Shown in pieces: positions 34,741-48,029 of a stretch of 64,000 nt of DNA; the first letter of the stretch is position 1, and every line of letters begins with the position of its first letter. This DNA is from Trichostrongylus colubriformis. Taxonomy: Eukaryota; Nematoda; Chromadorea; Rhabditida; Trichostrongylidae. Under the pieces are notes generated by a model, which was given only the letters and a program-made list of their open reading frames with translations, was not told the origin of the DNA and did no database searches. The DNA lies in contig OZ022259.1 in assembly GCA_963978905.1 (NCBI GenBank), forward strand, positions 25,146,068 to 25,210,067. Reading direction: 5' to 3'. Position numbers and translations under genes: made by a program.

Positions 34741-35489
34741 CATTCTCTTTCTGCTTTCTGTTAGCTGTGACGGCTAGGTTTTCTTGAAAAATCGCTTTTT
34801 GTATTTTGAACCCCTCTGGAAAATAGGAAATAATACATGCCTCCGCATGTGGGGTATCTATGAACCAAGAATGCATTTACAAAATGGTTGTTCTGTTGAA
34901 CTTCGTTATAATTCATATTTTCACTGAAGGTATTGCTATCTCCGCGCGGAATTGAAGAAATTTCACGATCTTGCGTATTTCTTCTCGGGAGGCCTTTATT
35001 AAGCTTTTGTTTAAAGGATGTTATTTTGCAGGTTTCTAATTTCTAATCTAAAAAAGTAAGTTATCTAATTTTGCTTACAGTTTTCAAAATTTTTCAGAAA
35101 ATATCAGGAATGGAGTAGTTTTGAAACATATCTTGACCGATTTGTATTCTCTGAAATGATTTTGCCCCGAATTTGTAAGGTTCGGGGTCGACCGAGCTGT
35201 TTTCCGCATTATTTGGTGAGTTGGTGAGGCAAAAGTGGTCATCCACTGTTCGCCTCCTTTACTTACTATGTAAGGGGAAAACTAAATATTTTTGCTAGCA
35301 ATCGTTCCTTTGTATTGCCTTTTTCTACCTTTGTGATCGTTTTGATTGTGTTGAGAAGTGGTTTTGGATTAGAGGCACAGGCCTTTGATGCACCCCCACA
35401 TGCACATCGCCGCGTCATGTATACCTTTTTTCAAAGGGTTCACTTATTAGTGTTCATAGCACTAGGCCAGCAGTTCTTATAATCAGTAA

Positions 35490-35565
35490 GGGGGGGGGGG
35501 TGCTATCGCAGTAACGGACACCTTATAAAAAGTTGCACATCTGAGCATTTTGAAAAGTTAATCTC
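35490..35565 (-). repeat. Repeat family G fragment with poly-G tract
   Basis: The minus strand reads AAAATGCTCAGATGTGCAAC, then TTATAAGGTGTCC and TGCGATAGCA before a C run (G run 35490-35500 on plus). The same order of blocks is found at 42085-42128, so the homopolymer is an inherited part of the repeat. Confidence 0.55.
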
Positions 35566-35819
35566 GCATTCAGACGTATATTTTCGCTCAAAGGTAGCTC
35601 AAAGGTATTGGTTGGAGAAATTCGGACAAATCATGAAAAACGTAGTGAATATGAAAATCGAGGTGTTCAGTAAAATGACGGCGAAGAAAACGCGGAAGGA
35701 AATGATCAAACACCCGAGAAATAGTACCCTTTCCCACCATCAGTTCTGGACGCGGACGACCTTTCCGTGAAGAGGCGTGTGGTCCGGACGAGCTTTTCAC
35801 TAACATGTTGTCAAGTCGA

Positions 35820-36155
35820 AATTACAAAGAGATGTTCGGAATTACGACAGCATCTAATTTTTGAGAGTGAGCTTCAAGCTAAAACTGCGAAAATGGGCCG
35901 CGATACGTTCAACCATGCCGTATCTCCTTGCCCACACTCATCGTAGCCAATCAAGAATCACGTCGCATGGAGGCGGGATCTGCAATTCAGAGGCGTCAAC
36001 TGTTAGCCGTTGCGCCATTGCTACAGTTCGGAGGCGTCTATTCTAATGTGATTTCGCCATAAATAGGCTTCTTCCGGTTCCTAGTTTTCCTGTAAATTAC
36101 TTCTTTTCGGGATTTCTCAATAATCACATTACCCCTAATGCTGTCTTTAAGCCTT
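35820..36155 (+). repeat. Dispersed repeat E, copy 1
   Basis: The copy shares AGCTAAAACTGCGAAA, GGAGGCGGGATC, GCATCTCCTTG-like and TTACCCCTAATGCTGTCTTT blocks with the reverse complement of 63655-63985, over about 330 bases at roughly 70 percent identity by eye. The last block is the best preserved and may mark the element end. It has no coding frame. Confidence 0.6.
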
Positions 36156-38224
36156 AGTGGAGGGAAGAAGTAATGTCCATCGTCGGATGTCCCATCCCCC
36201 ACCGCTCATCGCAATAGCACCCAATAAGGTTCATAACTGCTAAGGACGTTAACGTGGTCACAATAGAAACGACTGAGCACTTAGGTCAAGGCATTCTTAT
36301 TGCAAGCTTCCACCGGAAACGACCCCTTACTTGTGCATTACTGATCTTTATTCATCGGTTGGAAAATTCTCATGATTTTAGAGCACAAATGCTTACAATT
36401 TCGTTCAATTGGATTTTTAGCACTGGCATTCTATTAGATTTTTCACCACTAACCTTCCAAGGGAAGCTACAGGACATCATTGAATAGTCTATGACTTTTC
36501 GGACTCGGTGATTTACACCTTCGCCAACTTCCTTTCACAAAAATTTCTGACATTTATCAAAATTTCTCTATTCAGACTGTACTTGAAGTGAATACTTGAA
36601 GTAAAACCCTCAATATAGGGTCTATGTAGTCTGCTCATAGGAAGCGGTCCCATTGATTTGAATTGCTGTTCTCCTAGAGTTATTCCAGAATATGTGAGTT
36701 AACAGGAGGGAGAGGAAAATAGCTCCACTATGAATTATAAATTGCAGTTTTTCCAGCGATACGGTAGGTATTGTGTTACTTATAACTGGTGTTGTTAGTT
36801 GTCGGTAGTTATGTGTGGGTTATGTGATTCTTTTGCCATGGGCGCGTGAATTTAGTGTCGATACAGAAATTTTTCGAGAATAGGCCACATAGAATGATGG
36901 CTCATTCTCGTTCAGTGAACATTAATTGGTCACGCTACTTTCGGAACGGAATTATTATTTAAAATAGGTACCAAGAATTAGTTAACTAAATATAAAATTC
37001 GAATTCTTAATGACTAGTATCTAAAAATCGTTCATGGGAGGTTGTTCGGCAGCCGAATATATGTCTGTATTTTAAGTAATAGTTAAGCTTCGAAAACGAG
37101 ACCAAGACTCGATATAGGCCAAGTTATCCCAAATACGGGTGATATGTTTGCATTACATACATATGTACTGGTGATTTAAAATGTTTCAGATCAACGAAAT
37201 TTCTATAATTCAAAAGATTTTTTAAAAAATTCAGAAGAAAAATTGAGAATGTTTCAGAATTTCAAATTTCGATTCAGAAACAACGCCAACCATACTTTTT
37301 TTCTTATTTAGAAATTGCTTTGAACTTACTTACTAGTTATTTTGGCTTTTTTCTTAAGAGAATGGTTCATATTCAGCATTTCATCGCATTTTTATTCACA
37401 TTAGAAATAAATGGAAGAAGTAAATTCAATTAGAAAATAAATAAGCCAGTGAACATTGTCTAATTTTTCTTGAATTTTAAGCTCCAGGTTTCTGCAGGCT
37501 CACATTGATTAATTTTTTTTTCGATTCCATTTTTTTTGTTTCAAAAGATCTATTTTCGCATTTTCATTTTGTTTTGTGAACGCTCCGTTAATATAATGGG
37601 TAAAATGTGACTCTGCAGATTTTCCTGGGGTTCTGTGTCCATGCCATCAATTTTCGTGATCTATAGGTGTCATCTGTATTAGATAAGTTTTTAATGTGAT
37701 TTCTTACAACCAGTAACCCGACGCATTTCATCCTCACCGAATCCGTTCGTTGCTGCAATGAGGACCAGATGGCCGCCACGCAAGCGAAAATCTGCTCTCC
37801 TCCTTACTTTCACGTTGTTGCATCGCCCTCAAACAAACATGCGCGCACAGCTGCCCTCCTCAGCAGAACATCGCTGGATGGCGCATGTCAGAATATCATT
37901 CCATCTTCAAATTTAAGACATTCGTGGGATCGATCCGTTTATTGATTTATTGATTAGCTTTGGTGTCTCTTCAAAACGTTTTTACTCGTCATTCGTGGTT
38001 TTCTGCAAAGAACTCTGCTGTTAGCAGTTCCTCCATGAGTGCTCGCTAAGTCACATTTGTACGGCTAATTTCCAAATGAAACGCCAATTTCAATTACCTA
38101 ACTGGCATGATTTCAAGATTCTCCTCGTTGCACATGTGTTCCGGGAAGCTTCTGCGAGGAAATAAGCAATTTTCGAACGCTCTGGAAAATTTTGATTTTT
38201 TATGAAATTTCAGTGCTCTGCTAT
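36156..38224. other. AT-rich stretch, nothing seen
   Basis: The stretch is AT-rich with stops in all frames and short poly-T runs. I see no repeat, RNA gene or splice structure worth listing. Confidence 0.5.
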
Positions 38225-38406
38225 AGGGAAGGGGGGACATTCCATCTCACGTTGAACACCTATGCATCACTGACGAGTGAAACTTGTTAAACACTGAACA
38301 TTGACGTGACTTTACATGATTAACGTGTCACTTAACATGTTCGCAGTTTCACCATGTGAATAGTGAGTTCCGGAAATGGGGCATTCTGTGAAATGTCCCC
38401 CCCCCC
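38225..38406. repeat. Inverted GGGACATTCC/GGAATGTCCC-type repeat with poly-C
   Basis: The left end GGGGGGACATTCC is answered on the right by GAAATGTCCCCCCCCCC (C run 38397-38406). The left motif recurs at 51989-52001 (GGGGGACATTCC). This is probably a small palindromic element related to family G. Confidence 0.45.
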
Positions 38407-38539
38407 ACTCACTCAGGCAGCATCGAGATTTTTCATGAACAAAATTTTTCTGAAATTTCAATTTATTTTGGCTGTTTTCGATTTTTCGATCTCTTAAGTC
38501 CGTTCAGCAATTAGTGGGGTACGGTAACCTAGTGCTGGC

Positions 38540-39850
38540 ATAGGTTGAATATCGAACCTGTCTGCAGCCGCCACGTCGCCAACCAGCCAGCCAGCCAGCT
38601 GGCTGACGCAATTACAGTCAACCCCAGTGAGCGCCAGAGCGCGTGTACTTCCGGGCAGTTGAGGGGTAGAGACGGGAAAGTGCGGGTGAGGAGGAGAACC
38701 GCACGGTAGTGGGTCGTTTCGTGAAAAATTAGGTTACTGTAGTATTTACTACCGCGCCTATCGCAGCGCACTTCACAAGTAATCCTTGATCCATTTACAT
38801 TCACTCGTTTAGATCGCCGTGAATGGGGCACCCGGATCGCTGACACATTAACCGTGTCGGTGGTCCATTGAAAGGAGATCACTCTCGATCGTCAGCGTCC
38901 ATTTCCGCCTCGATATACTTGAAGCTGAACCTTTCCCAGCCGATTTTCTGAACCATTTTCACCCAAAATCACCGCTGACTATATGAACTCTGTGTGACGA
39001 GATTTTTACTCCGATCGCTCGTCGTTGGCTGTGTTTTCTTATCCGTCAAGGTCGCCCAAGATGACACATGTACCTCGGTCGTCGGGGCTTGGCTTTTTCC
39101 CCACGAATAGTCTTTTTCACGTTTTTCCCGGCAATCGTCGATGAGGTCAAAATCAGCTAGCTACCTTCGATTCTATGCGAACCTACATAATCGTCCTTGA
39201 AAAATATGCGCTCTACTGATCTTGTATTCTCCTCGATCCTCACCAGCTCTCAGCTGAACTCTCTACCCTGCGTCTCGCCTCACTCGCTCGTCTCGTCTCA
39301 TCATTAAACTCACTCAATTGTTTGCTGCGAAGCGTCAGAGAACTACGGTAACGGGCAACGGAGGAGGAGCGGGGGGGGGGGGTTAGTATTCTGCTGGAAT
39401 ACTTGTTGAAATAGTGCGTTTTCCGATGACTGGGGGCCCCGAGGCTTCTCTTGCGCTGCTTCCCAGTCGGGTAAACATAACCACACTTAACAGTTGGCTG
39501 TGCTGCTATATAAACACATTTAGCGGAGAGTTTATATTCGGGTAGCCGAACTGGCACTACCAGGCCGGCCGTTCCTCCGCGTCTCTTCAAGCTGACGACA
39601 TTCATGACAAAACGACAGCCTCTCGAGCACGAATTTGGGGTGGTGGGGTTCAACTGTCGTCATCATCATCACCGTCGTCGTAGTCGTGTGGCCACCGCAG
39701 ATGCGTTAATGTATTCGCATTCGACGACATAGGTAGGACATTTTCACGCGCCACGTCCCCAGCCCCGAGCCCCCAGCTATCACCTGTGTTCGTCCGTCAT
39801 CACTCACGTTCATCGCCACGATTGACTATCATCATGTATAAATATTGATT
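38540..39850. other. GC-rich single-copy island
   Basis: A (CCAG)n array lies at about 38582-38602, G run 39371-39382 and a (CATCATCGTCGTC) stretch at about 39660-39685. The 117- and 137-codon minus frames here follow from high GC and show no domain. It is similar in character to the islands at 33.4, 43.8 and 46.6 kb. Confidence 0.4.
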
Positions 39851-41930
39851 TCGATGGGAATTGTAAGGGCATAGTCAGACATTATGTTGAGGGCATTGGT
39901 CATGACCTCATGCCTTTATATGACCTCATGCCTTCCGGAAGACTCGCGATGATCTCAGGAACTGTTGAAGAAGGTTTTCAGGTGGTTGTTCCATTAATGA
40001 TGTACCAATTTCGCCATCCGAGTCCCACCCTCATTTGCTCACCGAGATACGATCCTCCTCTCCCCTACTCAACCTAGGCTGGGGAATGGACTCCCCCCCC
40101 CCCCCCCTCCCTCTCCCCTTCCCCCTCTCTCCCACCGGTCTCCTCGACTCACGCTCGATCCTGCGAGTGTCCAATATAATTTAGGTTATTTTTTTGGAGG
40201 TTTGACCCTTGTAGAATGAAGAGAAGAGTGCTTCTTTGCTCTAATGTTTTGTCATCGTTTTGATAGAAGCCATCACTGCTTCATGCTTGTTTAGAATCTC
40301 GATTTTTGACTTTTTACTAAGTTCTGATTTCCGATGGACTTTCTTCCCTCTATCGTGAACACTATGACCTAGCATCATTATTTCAGCTTTATTTCCTTCT
40401 CAATAAGCTTAATAGCAGTTTTTTAAGTCAAGGCTTACAAATTTTTGCAATTTTTATCTCGGTTTTCGTGAATAAGCTTTGAAGCCCAAGATATATGACA
40501 CAATGTTTCAAATTTACGATTTTCGTCGTCCGCAAATCCTTTTCTCTCTATGTGCCGTCAATATAAATTGGAGCGGTAACACAGTTCAAGCATGAGTCAT
40601 TCAGCAGTCGAACTACTCTTAGATTTGACACTATATTCTTTTCTCATTTAATGATATCCCGAATGAGAATAGCGCTTGTTTTTTTTCCGATTTGATGAAA
40701 TGAACAAGGTCATCGTGATCCTTTTCCTGGTTCCCTTTTGATGTCCCAGCTTATTCCTTCGGTGCAATGTCGTAGAGCTTAGCGCGTTTTTGATGTGTCA
40801 TTCATCATCGAATAGAAGCGAATAAGTGGCGTATGTAGAAGCGGTAACGGACGGGTGGAGGATAGCTAGGGCCGGCCGGGGCACCCTGAGCGGCCCTGTC
40901 TCATTTGTCTCAACGGATTCATAACGAAATATACCCCTGGGGATCGCAGTTGATCGAGCTTTACACACTCTGTTTAGCGCGTGCAAATACACGGCAAATG
41001 AGATGGAACACCACCACCAGTATGTCAGTCTCCACGACAATGAGTCGCGCGTTGTTGGGAAGTTGTTGCTTGGTTTTGATTTGACAAGGAGATATGGAGG
41101 GGCAGCCCCACCAGGCTCTGGCGGGACACGGTAGCTCAACCGAGTCCCGAGCTAGCCCCGCACGGCACTCCCCTGTGGTACCTCTTCAAGATGAGCTTCC
41201 TGACAACCACCGCTCTCAGGCTCACTCACTCACTCACTCACTGCCCTACCATAAGCCAGAGAGGCTCTTCTGATGCTGCTACTGCGGTTCCTGCAATGCT
41301 GTTTACGCGGCGCCTCTTCATTGCTTCAAGGGTAGTTTTGGGATGCTAAGCGGCTTTCTATTGTTTTACCACGATGCTCTAGTACCCCCCCCCCTTCTCG
41401 TTAAGTAATGGGTTTGATGAGAGAAGAAAAGGACCTAGGCAGAAGTATCTTGCGGGACTAGCGTCGGCATAGAGAAGTGTATGTAGCTCAGTAGTTCGAC
41501 CTATGGAGGATTAGGAATACTTCCATTTACCTACATAAGAACTCATGCCACGCTCCTCACCATACACCGGTCGAATCCCAACCTTCGGGTTTTGGTAATG
41601 CACGGGTACTTAGGGAATTCGGGCTTAGAGCATCTGCCAAGTGGTTCTATCACTTGGATAGAGTTCTAGTCGGGATGTTCGGCTTTAGGGCTCTGTGGCC
41701 AGGTTATTATAGCCTTACAGCGGTGGTATGGGTTCTTAGGTAGGTTAAGCGAAGTATACTCAACCCTACACCAGTCAAATCCCAACCCTTGGGTTTTGGC
41801 AGCCTGTCCCATTATGGGATTGTGTCGTACCCTGGACCGCTACACATCCTAACCCTTGGGTCGGGAACTTCTTCCCAAGCTATCTGCGATCTTTCGCTGA
41901 TAGGGCAGCAAACAGGTTCAGTTCTGCTAT
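39851..41930. other. No supported gene
   Basis: A C run of 15 lies at 40093-40107 and another of 10 at 41385-41394. A (CTCA)n array lies at 41221-41241. A direct repeat (TCGAATCCCAACCTTCGGGTTTTGG-like) occurs at about 41574-41600 and 41773-41799, and TATGTAGCTCAGTAGTT at 41483 resembles a tRNA box A. The 113-codon minus frame (40798-41139) is unassigned. Confidence 0.4.
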
Positions 41931-42155
41931 AATACCAGTGCTATCGCAATGAAGAGGAGGGGGAGGGGCATCCCGCAATGTAGCATATTTTCACCTGAAC
42001 CAATAAGGGAACGGGACCACCTTTTCCTTTAAGCAAGAAATATACGCCGGAGAGTGCAGATTGTCCCCTCAAAGGTCCCTCCAAAATGCTCAGATGTGCA
42101 ATTATTGATAAGGTGTACCCCCCCCCCCTTCTAAAGCACCATAATACCTTAGACA
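41931..42155. repeat. Repeat family G copy with poly-C
   Basis: The left side ATACCAGTGCTATCGCAATGA with GGAGGGGGAGGGG faces the right side AAATGCTCAGATGTGCAATT..TAAGGTGTACC and a C run at 42118-42128. It matches 51975-52215 (same end motif inverted, TCATTACGATAATACCAG) and the fragment at 35490. Confidence 0.55.
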
Positions 42156-43850
42156 CTTAGGTTAGCTTAAAAACTCTTACATGGTGAACCTAACTATGCA
42201 CTGATTGAAAGCTCCTTCCCTAGTAGCTGGAGGTACGTGTGGGTAGAGTGAGGAAAAGCTGATGTAAGAGCAGTTTACTCAGAAGCAGTCAGTCTAATAT
42301 ACCCAAGAAATTAATTATACGGTCTCTTTTGTTATATCATAGGGTAAAAAATTGGTTGGTTTGGTATAGTAATAGGTAAGGCATACCAGTACGGTATGGG
42401 TAACACAGGCAGCCACTCAGTATGGAATAATCAATGATATGAATATCAGACATATGGAACTCTATAATACTGGTACTAAAAGGGTGTAGATAGTCGAGTT
42501 GATATGGTATTCTACTACTCAGATTCCCACGATTAAACGTCCTATATGTATGTCGTGTCATGATATGGTTTGTAATAGAATTCGTTCTCACACCTTTTCC
42601 CAGTACTCATATGACTTGATAGTTACGGTACTTAACCAGAAGCGCCCCATCGATCGTTATATTTCAAAGGTTTTGAATTTTATTAAGGTCAGGAAAGCTT
42701 ACGCGCGTAAAAAAATGTGAGGATTGGTTCCTATCCGTCTGCGTTGCTAGTCTCTCCTTTTATAACACTTTCTTTCTTATCACTGTCTTTCTTTCACCTC
42801 TCTCCTTTTTTCTAGCCTACTCGATTTTTCCTCCTTTCTCATCTCATCTTTCCCCTATTCCTTACTCTGTGACTGTTTCCATCTTTTTCTTTGTCGTATT
42901 TTCCACGTTCTCCTTCTGTGGTCTTTTCTTCTGGCTTCTTCCCTCTTTCTTTCCTAATTTGCCGTTTTTCTCTTTGCTCTTATCATCCTTCACTGTCCCT
43001 TCCCTCACCTTCCAACTCATCCACATTATATTTTTGTTTCTTTTTTCTCCTATTTCTTTTCCTCTACTTTCGCAGAAGTTTTGTGTATGTTTTCTGTTAC
43101 TGATCCTTAGTTTTATGTATTATCACTACATATACTATTAGTACTAATAACTGTATTGGACCCTTTTGTCCCTGTGTTGCCTCGGAATGAATTAAGTGTC
43201 CTTTTTTAAATCCTTCCTGCTACAATTTCCTTTTTATTTTCTTGTTTTCCAATTTTTTCTGGTCAAGCGTTTCCAATATGTAAACTATTGCAGCCGTTAG
43301 GAAAACGATATAGCAAAATCTTAAAGTAAAGGTGAAACGAATTGTGAAGTATTAAAGTAACATTTTTACAGCAAAGATAAAAGTCGAACATTATAATAAA
43401 CAAATCTAGGTGTTGTCTGTGTCTAATAATCTTTATGTACTCCTCGCTGCCTGGAAGGTTTCTTGTTCATGTTGTATGAAGTCCAACAACAGCAATCTGT
43501 TCAAGTGAACATTAGGAGAGGATAATCCTTGACGATAATTTAACCAATGGATTTGTGTTTTATGCAAGACGGGTGTTTTCTTCACCTTTCACCTAGATTT
43601 TCGACATTTTTAATCACTTGACATCTCCTGTTTTAAGCTCACCGTTCTTGATTTCTAGATTTCTCGAAGCCAGTCAGCCCTTCCTCTTCAGAGTCATATT
43701 CTGAAGTTTTTTTCCCTGTGAAGTCAATTTGTATCCCTCATCCCATCGTGTCGGCTATTCTACCCCATAAAACACCCTGGCTGACAAATGATGAACGATG
43801 ACCACGTCGGCGATACAGATGCACGATTTATATTCAGACATTCCGCAACA
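42156..43850. other. No supported gene; long pyrimidine-rich tract
   Basis: From about 42740 to 43110 the plus strand is mostly C and T, with only scattered purines. Open frames there encode Phe/Ser/Leu-rich peptides, as expected from this composition. The rest is AT-rich without structure. Confidence 0.5.
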
Positions 43851-44240
43851 TTTCATCGTCCTTCAACGTTCGACAGTCGTAAGCCAACCAGCCGGCCGAC
43901 CGACCGACCGCCGCTACCGCAGTCGGCAAACGATTGGCCATGATTAGCAGCAATTTTTATGCCATCGAAACCAAGTCTCCACTTAACCCATACCCAGTCA
44001 AGAGAATCGTACCTAATTGTTGGCAGCAGAGGCAGCATGTTCGCGTCTCGTTCATTCTCCCTAGGAACCAGGCTCTATTTCACAGACTACAGTACAAATA
44101 GCCTGAGATGATTGGCTGCGGTTAGTAAGAGAGACGTGCGGCGGTAATTACGTGCAGGCAGCAGCGACATGGAGCCGCCTGCCCTGGTATTCTCACCTCC
44201 TCCTTCTTCTTCAGTCAGGTCCAGCACTCCTTGGTTTGGA
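43851..44240. other. GC-rich island with (CCGA)n
   Basis: A GGCCGACCGACCGACCG array lies at about 43893-43911 in otherwise unique sequence. No coding structure was found. Confidence 0.35.
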
Positions 44241-47200
44241 TCCGTTTAACCCCTATTAAGAGCACTTTCTTGCCCGTAGCAGAGCCAAGGGTCGTGTTAT
44301 GTAGAATTTTCGAGAAATGCTTCCTCCTGGAACCGGCTAGACCCATTCGATCTTCTTGCTTCCACTACTGAGGTAATTGGTATGAAATTGTCTTTGTTTA
44401 CGACCTTTTTGGTGGCTTTCATTGACCCGGCCCAAAAAGTCGCTCAAAAAACAAGGTTCTATGAGGATTCTTCAACCAGTGCTTGACCCTGTCTCGTGGA
44501 ATCTAGGGCCTTCAAGTCTTTTTAGGTTGTAACTTCCGGCAGCTATACCCAATCTGCTGAATCCTTCTTATTCGATAGGTTCGAGGGCAACAAGGTTTGT
44601 GGAGTCACTGGGTATAAGACAGCCTTGAGGATTATCCTAATGGGTAGCACTCTGAACTTCCATGTAGTCCTTGGATTACAACGTGTCAGTCCTGCACGAC
44701 TTTTACGTATTTACCCTCCTACACTGCCAACGATGTAGAGATTTGTACCATTCAGCGGTTTGATAGAACTATCGGGAGGCCACTCGGCCGCTGTCGTATT
44801 TATTGCTTCGGTTATAAATAACATCGAGAATATCGCAATCCCAAAGATAAGCTGAATTTGAGCCTTTGGGTTATCGTTTACCCATACCCGTCAGTTACTA
44901 GACTCTGGGGCGCCTGCTGAATTTAAGGAACCCTACCAGGTAGAAATGGGCGCTTCAAAGCTCCCGCAGCCCAAGTGTCAGTGTATTTTCACGAACCGAC
45001 TGAACAATCCAGTTATCGGCTGCTGCTGGTGGTGGTGTCTGTTCTAACCCACTGAGATATACATCTGTGTATACGTTTATTACTGTCTAGTAGAACGCGC
45101 GCTCCCTGGCCGAGGCGCTGAGGCCTCGTCATCGTCGTCATTCATAACTGAAATCCGCATTTCGCTAGATCTCAATCGGTTTTCGAGAGTCGGCTGGAAA
45201 CCCGGGGTGACTAGTAGCAGCGGCCAATGCAGTAGCAGGTTCCTGCTTTTCAGGCCTCCAACCCTGGTGCCCCCTCTTTTCTGCATAGGACTCACTATCC
45301 AGCTTCACCTGGATTTTCGAGCAAGTATGGTTGTGCATTTTTGACACTATAGATGATAAAGTAGCCGATTTAATTTTCGAGAGTATCTTCTTCTCAAAGC
45401 CGTAAAGGGGGTGCTGCACGTACGCTGCTTGTCCAATCTTGTAATAAGCTAGTGATAAGCTGATAAGCGATAAAATCCACGCCTCATCTGAGTTGTTATA
45501 TCAGCAACCCGCATGTAAATCATGGGCGACGTTGAAATTTTCATCCACCGCCCACATATCTAAAAACTTTCAAAATAGGGAAAATTCTCCTTTCACATTG
45601 ACTGGAGATTTCAACCTTTCCTCAGCCTTGTATATCCTACATCCATGCATTTTTCTGTTCTTTTTTCGAGAGATAACAATCTTTGTAAAGAGGAGTCCTT
45701 TGACTTTCCTCCCAAAATTTCGTGGTTTTTATTGAGAAGCATGAAAAAGCGCCAAAACCTTTGAGGGTTTTGGAACATGTGATTTTTATTAGCCTGCATT
45801 TACCGAGATCGTGATTAGAGATCATATAATAGAGGATATTCTGTGTGTATTTAATGTCAATGTTTTTACTTTGTATTTAATATAAATCTACTGAAGTTAT
45901 TTGCAGAAACCGAGGCGTCCGAGTTTTTGCAAAAGATCGGGAGATACTGAACATTTTGATATTTACAGTGCACACCAATTTTTTCTTTTTATTTCGACCA
46001 TTCCTGAAAGCTCTTCTATATCTCTCAGCAATTTTCCGAGGCGGATCTGGAAATGATGGAGCTCTTCACAGATGAAAAATTGAATTACTAAATAAAATTG
46101 AAAATCTAAGGATGTGAACAGCAAGTTTGCGCAGTATTATCACAGAACGGAACTATTATTGGAACCTGACTAAGTATCACCTTTGTAAAACTGGAGATAA
46201 GATATTTTCATCAACCATCTTATAAGAAAGAACATTGTGAAATCTGAAAAGTGACCTATTGTGATGCTTTACTAGGCGAAAAATACTCAATTTTCTTTGA
46301 AAACGTACAAATGCTAAAAGTGTAGCATTTCGCTTAATCTTTTCGCTCAAAATAGTAGCTCATGAATTTGATCATTTATATTTGTAATTTATCTGTTTCG
46401 GGTGATTAATAAAATGGACCAGCAGCATGGAGGAGCAATTCTACCGTAACCTAACGTTCGATGAATAAAGTTGTCTCTGACGGTTTCTTAATGATCTCAT
46501 ACCGAGTAGAGCGCTAAAAATATCCTTTTTCGTTGTCCGTTTGAATCGTTTGAATTTTGGCTTGTCCGTTTGAAGACCCCGTTTTCTCAACTTCGCTACT
46601 TTCCGTCTTCCAGAATGTCCTGATTAGAATTCTTGCCGTAAGATTGGGATGCCGCCAAGTTTCTTCTTCTTCTTTTTTCGTGGAGGCTTTTTGAAATTCA
46701 ATTTTGTTACAGTTCGCAACATTCTAGTAATTTCTTTAATGGAATGTGTATATGTACATGCACGCACGTTCGTTGTAATCGTTCGTGTGCTCTGCTTGCT
46801 ATCCTGCTGTGTTGACGTCTACCGTACCTGGCCACCCATGTCTTACTGTAGTACCTTTTGGTCGATGTAGCAAAGAGAGGTGGGAGAGGTGATGGGGTGC
46901 AGAACGATGGGAGAATGAAACGTATGGTGGAAACGCTTTTGTTTGATCAAACGCGTAACAATGTCGCGGTTTCCCGCCGGGGATGTATAGGGTTGGGGGT
47001 AGAGTCGGTGGGCCTACATGAATGTGTGCGGGTTAGAGAGTAGGGGAGGGTAGACGGACAAACGAGCGCGCTTCGACCGCTGTATCATCCACGTATGTAT
47101 ATGATGTAGGTTTGAACAGTACACATCACCGCGGCGGTCGATCCATGTAGCAAGCATGAAGCGGGACGACGTGGACGATGTGCACGACGAGCGCGGAGGG

Positions 47201-48029
47201 TAAGTCCGACGTGGCCCCCACCGACCGACCGACCGACCGAATCGACGAGCCTGAGCTAACACACTTCTGACTCTTTGCTAGCCATTTTACACACTATGCA
47301 AACATCATTCATGGATACTCATCCCGATAGAGAGAGATAGTGTCAACCATAGACATCAACGTCAAGTCGACCTTCGCCTTTATCAACTTTCCTTCTTGTA
47401 AAATTCTTCGTAGTAAAATTCATTTTTAGTAAGGTAAAATGAAAATGTACTCCTTATAAACGGCAGAAATCACCTGGGCCCCTCTCAATCAAAAGAATGG
47501 TACTGTCAGGTGACTTATTTTGTAGGGAAAAATCCGATATTTTGGAATTTAGGTGTCTGGACTGAATTTTTTTTGTGAGGCGATCTCCAAATATTCTCCA
47601 TAGTCCTTATTTGAGTCGTAGCCCTTACTATCCTTTCAAAGGAAATCGAAAAACTCTGAAGCACCATGTGCAAAGGGTAGGGAACAGTGGTATAAAGGAT
47701 CGGGTGTTCGGTGAGCATTTTATGTTTTTTTCTCCGTATCTTCTCATTAGAATTGGAACTTTGAAATGCTTAAATAGGTTTTAATTTCTTTTGGCAGTGA
47801 GGGAGTGTCGAACTGCGAATGTTCAAGCTACTAGGTAAACTTTTTGAAACGATACGGTCTTCGAGGAAAAACAAGTACTTGTTTAAGGATTAGTATCGTT
47901 AATAGCCCTTCAAAGGTTACTTTTTGAGGTACCTGCAGCCAAAGCCTTCACACCTTCTCCTGCTTCCTTTTAGGGTTTACCTTGTGACAGAGCCCAGGTT
48001 CTTTCATCGTAGGACCTCGACATTGTTGG
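44241..48029. other. No supported gene; a weak candidate exon and a GC-rich island
   Basis: On the minus strand 45413-45309 is a 35-codon open stretch between GTACGTGCAG and CCAG|GTGAAG (peptide HPLYGFEKKILSKIKS..). It is listed as a finding because no partner exon was identified. The segment 46640-47300 is GC-rich with (CCGA)n at 47221-47241. Around 44485-44500 is the GCTTGACCCTG tract seen in several repeats. Confidence 0.35.

Noticed and set aside
41480..41600. Possible tRNA or SINE (TAGCTCAGTAGTT and GGTCGAATCCC)
   Set aside because: The boxes are about 85 bases apart with no cloverleaf, and the box B-like part recurs alone 200 bases later.
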